Source: CAXMQZ01 sp963707075
GTDB lineage: Bacteria; Acidobacteriota; Thermoanaerobaculia; Multivoradales; JAHEKO01
Direction: 5' to 3'
DNA length: 64,000 nt
NCBI GenBank assembly: GCA_963707075.1
Contig: CAVPOX010000001.1
Coordinates: 372,001 to 436,000, forward strand
Shown piece after piece: positions 57,661 to 64,000 of the stretch (the first letter of the stretch is position 1; each line of letters opens with the position of its first letter). The notes under the pieces are model-generated. The model did not search any database. It was not told the DNA's origin and saw only the letters and a list, made by a program, of their open reading frames with translations. The translations under genes were made by a program, and so were the position numbers.

Positions 57661-59016
57661 ATGAGCGCCGTGGTTGAATTGGATCGTCTCCTGCAGCGAT
57701 TGGAGACCTTCGGCGTTCGGCTCGGTCTGGAGACGACGCATCGGCTGCTCAGGGCTCTCGGTGAGCCGCAGCAACCGCTGCGCGTGGTCCTGGTGGGTGG
57801 AACCAACGGCAAGGGGTCGACCGCCGCTTTCCTGTCCAGTATGGCGACTACATCCGGCTATCGCACCGGGCTCTACACCTCGCCCCATCTGGAGACGGTG
57901 GAGGAGCGCCTGCGCATCGATGGTCGAGCGATAACGACCGATCGCTTGGCTTCGATCGTGGAACATGTGGTTGCCACCGCAGAAACGAGTCTCGGCTATC
58001 TGCCAACCTACTTCGAAGTCCTGACGGCTGCTGCCTGTCAGTGGTTCGCTGAGGAGTCGGTCGACCTGGCAGTTTTCGAGGTGGGGTTGGGAGGGCGGCT
58101 CGATGCCACCAACGGCACCGATCCAGCACTCTCACTGATCACGGAGATTGGCCTGGAACACCAGAAGTACCTGGGCTCGACCTTGGCGCAGATCGGGCGC
58201 GAGAAAGCGGGCATCTTGCGACCCAACCGCGATGCCATTGCCTGGGTCGAGCGCGAGGAGGCGAGAGCCGCTATCCAGCAGGTTGCCGCAGAAATCGGCG
58301 CGCGTCTGGTGTGGGGTCCCCAGGTGGCGAGATTCAAACAGGTGGGTGAGTACCGAAGAGATGGCCAGCTCATCGAGCTCTCGACACCTGGAGGCACCCA
58401 GGTTCTGGGCTTGCCACTGCTCGGCGAGCACCAGGGAGCCAACCTCGCCCTCGCCGCGCTCGCGGTGGAGACCCTGGGGCGGCACGGCATGGACCGTTTT
58501 AGTGCTGAGTCGGTGAGGGATGGCGCGGCGAGGACTCGCTGGCCAGGACGGTTGGAATGGGTCGAGCCGCCCGAAGTGAAACCTTTTCTCTTGGACGTGG
58601 CCCACAATCCCGACGGTGGCAGAACGCTGGAACGCGCGCTGGATCAGACCCCGGGGCAGTTCACACTTGTCTTTGGTGCCCTGTCGGACAAGGAAGTGAG
58701 GGCAGTCCTGCCGGGTCTGGCAAGCCGGGCGAGTCGAGTGGTTTTAACCCGTCCGGAGAGCTCACGCGCTCTCGACCCGAGCGTCTTGGCCGAACTGCTG
58801 CCTGGCGTGGAGGTGTCGATCCACCCCGAAAGCTCAGCGGCGTTGGATTCGGCGCTAGGATCGACGGGCGACTTCGTCCTGGTCTGTGGCTCGGTGTACC
58901 TGGTAGGAGAGGTCCGATTGGAGCTGCGCAGAAGATTCGGCGTTCCGGCGCCGGCAACCGACAACCTCTTACCGTTCCAGAGCAACGGAACGGACACTCA
59001 GGACAGCGGTGGGTAG
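57661..59016 (+). CDS. folC: Folylpolyglutamate synthase / dihydrofolate synthase
   Basis: 451 residues from ATG 57661 (GTG 57658 is adjacent). The ATP-binding loop is VLVGGTNGKGSTAAFLSSM; further blocks are TSPHLETVEERLRIDG, FEVGLGGRLDATNGTDPALS, LEHQKYLGSTLAQIGREKAG and LDVAHNPDGGRTLERAL. It adds glutamate to folates and may also make dihydrofolate. The C-terminus overlaps the convergent glyA by 19 bp. Confidence 0.96.
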   Translation: MSAVVELDRLLQRLETFGVRLGLETTHRLLRALGEPQQPLRVVLVGGTNGKGSTAAFLSSMATTSGYRTGLYTSPHLETVEERLRIDGRAITTDRLASIVEHVVATAETSLGYLPTYFEVLTAAACQWFAEESVDLAVFEVGLGGRLDATNGTDPALSLITEIGLEHQKYLGSTLAQIGREKAGILRPNRDAIAWVEREEARAAIQQVAAEIGARLVWGPQVARFKQVGEYRRDGQLIELSTPGGTQVLGLPLLGEHQGANLALAALAVETLGRHGMDRFSAESVRDGAARTRWPGRLEWVEPPEVKPFLLDVAHNPDGGRTLERALDQTPGQFTLVFGALSDKEVRAVLPGLASRASRVVLTRPESSRALDPSVLAELLPGVEVSIHPESSAALDSALGSTGDFVLVCGSVYLVGEVRLELRRRFGVPAPATDNLLPFQSNGTDTQDSGG

Positions 59017-60251
59017 AGCGGGAAAGCCCTGCATAGCGCCAGGACCTCTTCGCGAATGCTCGCCAGACGCGCCTCGTCCTGCAGTTCTTGCAGAGCCTTG
59101 AAGATCATGTTGGCAATCTCGATCATCTGCGGCTCATCCATGCCCCGCGAAGTTACGGCTGGAGTTCCGATGCGAATTCCGGAGGCGACCAGCGGTGGAT
59201 TGGGATCGTAGGGAATAGTGTTCTTGTTGACCGTGATCGCCGCCTGCTCCAACGCTTTTTCTACCGACTTGCCCGTGTGGCCAGCGGCTGCGACATCGAC
59301 CAGGAAAACATGATTGTCGGTGCCGCCCGAAATGATTCGCAGACCGAGCTCGGCCAACCGGTTCGACATCGTCGCCGCGTTGCGCACCAGGTGTTGTTGG
59401 TAGGCGCGGAAGTCTTCCTGCAAGGCCTCTTTGAACGCCACGGCTTTTGCGGCGATGATGTGCATCAAGGGGCCACCTTGAATGCCCGGGAACAGGGCGC
59501 GGTCCAGAGCTTTGGCGTACCCCTCCTGGCACATGACCAGACCGCCCCGCGGGCCGCGCAAGGTCTTGTGAGTAGTGGTCGTCACGAACTCGCAATGGGG
59601 AACAGGTGAGGGGTGCAGGCCCGCAGCCACCAAACCTGCAATATGAGCGATGTCGGCCATCAGCAGAGCCCCCACCTCATCGGCGATCGCTCGGAAGCGC
59701 TCGAAGTCGATTACTCGGCTGTAGGCACTGGCACCGCAGACAATCAGCTTGGGTCGATGTTGCTGCGCCAATCGGGCCACCTCGTCGTAATCGATGGTCT
59801 CGGTCTCTCGATCGACGCCGTAGGAGACCACCTCGAAGTCGCGTCCCGAGTAGGAGAGAGGGTGCCCGTGGGTGAGGTGACCGCCGCTCGCGAGGTCCAT
59901 ACCCATCAGGGTGTCACCCGGTTGGAGCACCGAGAAATAGACGGCCATATTGGCCTGGGTGCCACTGTGCGGCTGCACGTTCACATGCTCGGCACCGAAC
60001 AGCTCCTTGGCACGGGCAATAGCCAGGCGCTCCGCCACATCGACGTTTTCGCAACCGCCATAGTAGCGGCGTCCGGGATAGCCTTCAGCGTACTTGTTCG
60101 TCATGACGCTGCCGGCTGCCTCGAGCACGGCTTCGCTGACGAAGTTTTCAGATGCGATCAGCTCGATGGACTCGTTCTGTCGCCGTCGCTCGTTGGCGAT
60201 GGCCCGATAGATCTCGACGTCGGTCGCTTGCAGCGAACGGTATTCGGACAT
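58998..60251 (-). CDS. glyA: Serine hydroxymethyltransferase
   Basis: 417 residues with AGGGAG 7 nt before the ATG. It interconverts serine and glycine with methylene-tetrahydrofolate. Marks are NKYAEGYPGRRYYGGCENVD, VNVQPHSGTQANMAVY, HIAGLVAAGLHPSP and the PLP lysine in TTTTHKTLRGPRGG. It supplies the one-carbon unit that panB uses and shares folate context with folC. Confidence 0.97.
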   Translation of the reverse strand: MSEYRSLQATDVEIYRAIANERRRQNESIELIASENFVSEAVLEAAGSVMTNKYAEGYPGRRYYGGCENVDVAERLAIARAKELFGAEHVNVQPHSGTQANMAVYFSVLQPGDTLMGMDLASGGHLTHGHPLSYSGRDFEVVSYGVDRETETIDYDEVARLAQQHRPKLIVCGASAYSRVIDFERFRAIADEVGALLMADIAHIAGLVAAGLHPSPVPHCEFVTTTTHKTLRGPRGGLVMCQEGYAKALDRALFPGIQGGPLMHIIAAKAVAFKEALQEDFRAYQQHLVRNAATMSNRLAELGLRIISGGTDNHVFLVDVAAAGHTGKSVEKALEQAAITVNKNTIPYDPNPPLVASGIRIGTPAVTSRGMDEPQMIEIANMIFKALQELQDEARLASIREEVLALCRAFPLYPPLS

Positions 60252-60287
60252 GGTGGAGCTCCCTGTCAGGTCGGGAGGAGACGTTGC

Positions 60288-60668
60288 CTATTCGTCGGCC
60301 GCTGCGTCGCTCTCTTGGGCAGCCTTTTTCGTTGCTGCTTTCTTGGCGGTGGTCTTTTTCGCTGCTGCCTTCTTGGCGGTGGTCTTTTTTGCTGCCGTTT
60401 TCTTGGCGGTGGTCTTTTTCGCTGCCGTCTTCTTGGCGGTGGTCTTTTTCGCTGCCGTTTTCTTGGCGGCGGCCTTCTTCGCCGGGGCCTTCTCGGGCGT
60501 GGCGTCTTCCGACGTGTCAGCAGCCTTCTTGGCGGCTTTCTTGGCCACCTTCTTTACCGGCTTGCTGCTGCGAGGCGATCGTTTCGCGAGCATCTCCCGC
60601 CGACGTTCCTTGAGTCGTTCCTGGCGGCGCTTGCGCCGACGTCTAAGCTCACGATCTTTTTCGCGCAT
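60288..60668 (-). CDS. Histone H1-like Lys/Ala-rich DNA-binding protein
   Basis: 126 residues with GAGGAGGG before the ATG. Residues 1-40 are very basic (REKDRELRRRRKRRQERLKE). Residues about 60-115 are a run of KKTAAKKTTAK-type ten-residue units, then an acidic tail (ESDAAADE). Such AAKK repeats occur in eukaryotic H1 tails and in bacterial nucleoid proteins (for example HctB/AlgP-like). It should bind DNA non-specifically. The repeat units are nearly identical at DNA level, so copy number may vary between strains. Confidence 0.8.
   Translation of the reverse strand: MREKDRELRRRRKRRQERLKERRREMLAKRSPRSSKPVKKVAKKAAKKAADTSEDATPEKAPAKKAAAKKTAAKKTTAKKTAAKKTTAKKTAAKKTTAKKAAAKKTTAKKAATKKAAQESDAAADE
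60341..60480. repeat. 30-bp tandem repeat inside the H1-like gene, about 4.7 copies
   Basis: The unit TCTTGGCGGTGGTCTTTTTC plus a ten-base linker recurs at 60341, 60371, 60401 and 60431 with few changes and degenerates at 60461. It encodes the ten-residue Lys/Ala/Thr unit. Confidence 0.9.
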
Positions 60669-60757
60669 CTTCCCTCCTCGAGCGTGCTTTCATTCGAACG
60701 GGGGTCAGCTTGCCCGACCTGACCCGCGCTGTCAAGCTATCGTTTCATTCTCTGGCG

Positions 60758-62329
60758 TCAAATGGGGATGTTGCCATGTTTCTTGGGTGGTAGGTGCTGG
60801 CGTTTGCAGCCCAGCTGACGCAAAGCACGAATGATCTGCGGGCGAGTCTGGCGGGGCTCGATCACCGAATCGACAAATCCACGTTCGGCGGCAATATAGG
60901 GATTGGAGAACTTCTCCCGGTACTCCGTTACCAGTTTCTGTCGCAATTCTTCAGCCCCGTCACCAGCCTCCTCCAGCTCCCGTCGATAGAGAATACTGAC
61001 AGCGCCTTCGGGTCCCATGACCGCGATCTCGGCACCTGGATAGGCCAGGTTGACGTCGGTTCGCAGGTGTTTGCTGGACATGACGCAGTAGGCGCCCCCG
61101 TAGGCCTTGCGAGTGATCACCGTGATCTTGGGTACCGTCGCTTCCGCGAAAGCGTAGAGGAACTTGGCTCCATGCTTGATGATGCCGCCAAACTCCTGTT
61201 GGGTGCCGGGCAGGAATCCGGGTACGTCCTCGAAAGTGACCAGAGGGATATTGAAGGCGTCACAGAAGCGGACGAAGCGAGCTCCCTTGAGCGAGGCGTC
61301 GATATCGAGGACTCCGGCGAGATAGTTGGGCTGATTAGCCACGACGCCGACGCTTTGATTGGCCAGGCGGGCAAAGCCGACCACCAGGTTTCTGGCGTAC
61401 TCGACCTGAACTTCGAGGAACTTCCCGTCGTCCACGATGGAGCGGATCAAGTGCTTGATGTCGTAGGGCTTGTTCGGATCCTGTGGAATCAGATGGTCGA
61501 GCGCCTCGTCTTCGCGTTCAGGGTCGTCTTCGCTGGCTCCCGTCGGAGGATCCTCGAGGTTGTTGCTCGGCAGATAGGACAGCAGATCGCGGATTGCCAG
61601 CAGGCAGGAGGTGTCATCGGGCACCGTGAAATGGCAGACTCCACTCTTGGAGGCGTGAGTTGACGCTCCCCCCAGCTCTTCCTTGGTGACCTCCTCGTGG
61701 GTTACCGTCCGAATGACATCCGGCCCGGTCAGGAACATGTAGCTGGTGTCTTCCACCATGAAGATGTAATCGGTAATGGCTGGAGAGTAGACCGCACCGC
61801 CGGCACACGGTCCCATGATGGCACTGATTTGAGGTACCACGCCGGAGGCCAGCGTGTTGCGTAGAAAGATGTCGGCGTAGCCCCCGAGCGAGGCTACGCC
61901 TTCCTGAATGCGAGCACCCCCCGAGTCATTGAGACCGATAATCGGAGCACCGTTCTCCATCGCCAGGTCCATGATCTTGCAGATCTTGCGTGCGTTGGTT
62001 TCAGACATCGAGCCACCGAAAACGGTGAAGTCCTGGGCGAAGACGTAGACCAGTCGGTTGTCGATCGTGCCGTAGCCGCACACCACGCCATCTCCGGGGA
62101 TTCGCTGGTTATCGATGCCAAAATCCTGGCAGCGGTGGGTGACCAGGGCATCGATCTCCACAAAGGAGCCGGGATCGAGCAGTAGCTCGAGACGTTCACG
62201 CGCCGTCAGTTTGCCAGACGCATGTTGGCGTTGGATCCGGGCTTCGCCCCCGCCAGCTCTCGCCACCCTCAGCCGGCGTTCGAGCTCCGTTTCCACAGCC
62301 TCCGGAGATTGGGTCTTGGAAGTAGTCAT
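60758..62329 (-). CDS. Acyl-CoA carboxylase carboxyltransferase subunit (PccB/MmdA type)
   Basis: 523 residues. The two crotonase-type halves are present: LNDSGGARIQEGVASLGGYA and MGPCAGGAVYSPAITDYIFM in the acyl-CoA half; FEDVPGFLPGTQQEFGGIIK and TRKAYGGAYCVMSSKHLRTD in the carboxybiotin half. It probably carboxylates propionyl-CoA or is part of methylmalonyl-CoA decarboxylase/methylcrotonyl-type complexes; no biotin-carboxylase gene is adjacent. It precedes the H1-like gene by 89 bp on the minus strand. Confidence 0.9.
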   Translation of the reverse strand: MTTSKTQSPEAVETELERRLRVARAGGGEARIQRQHASGKLTARERLELLLDPGSFVEIDALVTHRCQDFGIDNQRIPGDGVVCGYGTIDNRLVYVFAQDFTVFGGSMSETNARKICKIMDLAMENGAPIIGLNDSGGARIQEGVASLGGYADIFLRNTLASGVVPQISAIMGPCAGGAVYSPAITDYIFMVEDTSYMFLTGPDVIRTVTHEEVTKEELGGASTHASKSGVCHFTVPDDTSCLLAIRDLLSYLPSNNLEDPPTGASEDDPEREDEALDHLIPQDPNKPYDIKHLIRSIVDDGKFLEVQVEYARNLVVGFARLANQSVGVVANQPNYLAGVLDIDASLKGARFVRFCDAFNIPLVTFEDVPGFLPGTQQEFGGIIKHGAKFLYAFAEATVPKITVITRKAYGGAYCVMSSKHLRTDVNLAYPGAEIAVMGPEGAVSILYRRELEEAGDGAEELRQKLVTEYREKFSNPYIAAERGFVDSVIEPRQTRPQIIRALRQLGCKRQHLPPKKHGNIPI

Positions 62330-62399
62330 CCGAGGATTATCTCATCGCCGGGGCTCCGTGCGAGAGTCGAGTGCCGAGCGTTGTGCAAGAATTTCCCTC

Positions 62400-63713
62400 G
62401 TGCCCTTCTCCGAGCTCGACACCGCCGCTATCGCCCGTGCAGTTTCCCGCGTGGCTGATCGCCAAGATGACCTCGCAGATGCCTTCTTCGAGCGTCGTGA
62501 AGAGATCGAGGTCGCGCCGCCGGACGAGTCGTCGGGGGTTCGGATCTGGCGCGAGCAGGGCTTTGCGATGCGATTGATTCGCGAGGGCAGGACCTGGTTG
62601 GTATCGCGAGACCGGATCGAGCCAGCGGAGTTCTCCGAGTCGCTGCGCCAGATTGCGCGAGTGGCGCCCGTGATGCCTCATTCGTCACCGAGCCTGCGCG
62701 TCGGTGAGCACATCGATCCTCGGATCCCAAGCGAGCTGCACGAGTTCCCCATGCGGGTCACCGAGGCGATCCGCCGTCGCCTGGCCGGATTTCCCTTGCG
62801 GCTGAAAACCCGTTGGCACCGCCGCTGGGTGCGGGTCATCGGTCCCCATGTCGCCCCCGAACAGGAATGCGAACAGTTCTACAGCTACGAAGCGGAGACA
62901 CCGTGGGCTCGGCATGGAGCGCTGCTGCGAGAACTGGACGAGTCGGCGGTCGAGGCCGCGGCAACCAGCCTGACTAGCTTCTTTCGAGCGCGCGACGGGG
63001 TGTCGGCCATGACCGGTCACTGCCCGGTTGTCCTGGGGCCTGCAGCTTGTGCGGTCTTGCTCCATGAGGCCGTTGCCCACGCCCTCGAGACCGACACCCT
63101 GATCCTGGGAGGGAGAATCGAGGCTGCGTTGGGCGTCGCGGTCGGGAGCGAGTTACTCCATGTTCTGGATACTCCAGAGAACGGCCCGGACACAGTGCGC
63201 CGGAAAACAGATGATGAAGGAATGCGAGTCGTGCAGCGGTGGCTGTTGCGCGCCGGGGTCGTCGAACAGGTGCTGGCAGACCTGATCACCGCGCATCGCT
63301 CGGCGGATCTGATCCCGGGCGCTGGTCGACGTGGTAGTCGCCACACCGCACCCGTACCGCGCTCCACTCACCTCGAGTTGCTGCCAGGTGAGCACTCTCT
63401 CTCCGACTTGGTGAGCGATCTGCAGACAGGCTACTTCTTCCCCGAAGCCTCTCGCGGGGCGCTCGATCCGCTGACGGGAAGTTTCTCGCTGCGGGTGCCA
63501 GGCGGGCGCCGGATCGAGGGCGGCAAGCTGGCCGACGTGGTCGCACCCTGCGGTCTGCGCGGTCAGGTCACCGATCTCCTGAGGGCGGTGACCGGAGTCG
63601 GCAACGACTGCGTGATGGCAGGGGCCGGCTGGTGCGCCAAGGGTGGGGTCCGTCTGCCGGTGTGGGCCACGACGCCCTCGTTGAGATTGGAGACTGTCGA
63701 GGTGGTGCCGTGA
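62400..63713 (+). CDS. TldD-type metalloprotease-like protein
   Basis: 437 residues from GTG 62400; GTG 62358 would add 14 residues. The HExxxH-type zinc motif is in VLLHEAVAHALETD, and the C-terminus has GNDCVMAGAGWCAKGGVRLP as in TldD/TldE family proteins. TldD forms a heterodimer with TldE (PmbA) that degrades unfolded peptides, for example in microcin maturation and CcdA turnover. The next gene is the matching TldE-type partner, coupled through a GTGA overlap. Confidence 0.85.
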   Translation: MPFSELDTAAIARAVSRVADRQDDLADAFFERREEIEVAPPDESSGVRIWREQGFAMRLIREGRTWLVSRDRIEPAEFSESLRQIARVAPVMPHSSPSLRVGEHIDPRIPSELHEFPMRVTEAIRRRLAGFPLRLKTRWHRRWVRVIGPHVAPEQECEQFYSYEAETPWARHGALLRELDESAVEAAATSLTSFFRARDGVSAMTGHCPVVLGPAACAVLLHEAVAHALETDTLILGGRIEAALGVAVGSELLHVLDTPENGPDTVRRKTDDEGMRVVQRWLLRAGVVEQVLADLITAHRSADLIPGAGRRGSRHTAPVPRSTHLELLPGEHSLSDLVSDLQTGYFFPEASRGALDPLTGSFSLRVPGGRRIEGGKLADVVAPCGLRGQVTDLLRAVTGVGNDCVMAGAGWCAKGGVRLPVWATTPSLRLETVEVVP

Positions 63714-64000
63714 AGCACCAGGAGCGAGCTCGTGAAGTTTTTGCGGCCGCCAGCGGGGCCGGGCTACAAGAGGCCGAGCTGTATCTGAAAACCGGTAGTT
63801 CACGCCGCCTCGAAATCGACCTGCAGGGAACGGCCGGCAGCTCGAGCCAGGAACAGGGTTGGGCCATTCGAGCTGGCAGCTTGCGGGCCTCGCTGTTCGC
63901 CGCCGGCACGGGGCTACCGCCAGCTGATCTGGCTTGGCCGGAGCCTGATGGACAACCACTGTATCTACCGCCGGCGGTGACAATCCCCGACTGGAAACCC
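63710..64000 (+). CDS. TldE/PmbA-type partner, N-terminus only (cut by window edge)
   Basis: 97 residues are visible from GTG 63710, which overlaps the tldD stop. The start, HQERAREVFAAASGAGLQEA, then ELYLKTGSSRRLEIDLQG and EQGWAIRAGSLRASLFAAG, matches the N-terminal domain of TldD/PmbA proteins (AELYLxxxxxxxIEV). The catalytic zinc motif is expected to be lacking in a TldE subunit, but that part lies outside the window. Confidence 0.78.
   Translation, partial: MKHQERAREVFAAASGAGLQEAELYLKTGSSRRLEIDLQGTAGSSSQEQGWAIRAGSLRASLFAAGTGLPPADLAWPEPDGQPLYLPPAVTIPDWKP

Noticed and set aside
60341..60480. CRISPR-like array
   Set aside because: The 30-bp units are contiguous and keep a reading frame of Lys/Ala/Thr; there are no spacers.

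Overview
The window is GC-rich bacterial chromosome with dense, mostly housekeeping gene content: about 64 protein genes, one tRNA and several regulatory elements. I see no phage, transposon, CRISPR array or plasmid genes. The cell is Gram-negative (BamD, CpoB, TonB/ExbB/ExbD, Tat, many lipoproteins). It makes menaquinone by the futalosine route (MqnE plus UbiA- and UbiX-type enzymes) and carries an MglA/MglB polarity switch. With the large secreted repeat protein and its GDDFExG...W C-terminus, this fits Acidobacteriota (Thermoanaerobaculia-like) best. That placement is inference from gene content, not from a marker-gene tree.

Layout. 1-3.4 kb (minus): an arylsulfotransferase-like lipoprotein cut by the window edge, a Tyr/His/Pro/Cys-rich secreted protein, and a PA2778-type C39 peptidase coupled to its PA2779-type partner. 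3.7-7.1 kb (plus): a HEAT-repeat exported protein, an unknown protein and a cyclase-family lipoprotein. 7.2-11.6 kb (minus): tRNA-Arg(ACG), panB-panC-panD, a deoxynucleoside kinase and mqnE; an intrinsic terminator sits 17 nt before the panB start. 11.7-15.4 kb (minus): an 1187-residue secreted protein of ten tandem repeats, preceded by what I read as a GEMM-I (cyclic dinucleotide) riboswitch. 15.5-20.5 kb: UbiA-type prenyltransferase, Mo-bis-MGD oxidoreductase, UbiX-type flavin prenyltransferase and PepD. 20.6-32.3 kb (plus): OPT transporter, PqqD-like protein, NYN/OST-HTH protein, MglB, MglA, a TPR protein, YvcK-like protein, GlmU, GlmS and a PcrA/UvrD helicase.

32.7-34.8 kb (minus): GNAT acetyltransferase and a processive GT2 glycosyltransferase. 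34.8-40.9 kb (plus): membrane mannosyltransferase-like GT, TruA, CdsA, Dxr, RseP and a cysteine-free thioredoxin-fold protein. 40.9-41.8 kb (minus): endonuclease IV. 41.9-47.5 kb (plus): PASTA protein, Rpe, BamD, CpoB, LysM protein, Fis-type regulator and lytic transglycosylase. 47.5-49.8 kb: TatA, an aminoglycoside-phosphotransferase-fold kinase, a small unknown and PgeF. 49.9-51.5 kb (plus): FtsE-FtsX. 51.6-55.1 kb (minus): ExbB-ExbD-ExbD-TonB-TPR. 55.4-56.6 kb (minus): YebC-RuvC. 56.8-59 kb (plus): AccD-FolC. 59-62.3 kb (minus): PccB-type carboxyltransferase, an H1-like Lys/Ala protein and GlyA. 62.4-64 kb (plus): TldD and the start of TldE/PmbA.

The window joins envelope building (UDP-GlcNAc, phospholipid CDP-DAG, isoprenoid MEP entry, Bam/Tol, FtsEX, lytic enzymes), cofactor synthesis (pantothenate, menaquinone, folate) and polarity/regulatory modules. 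Many genes overlap as ATGA or GTGA, which indicates translational coupling. The most novel items are the riboswitch-controlled ten-repeat secreted protein, the CX5CX2C MqnE, the panB leader terminator, and two promoters that appear to give leaderless mRNAs.
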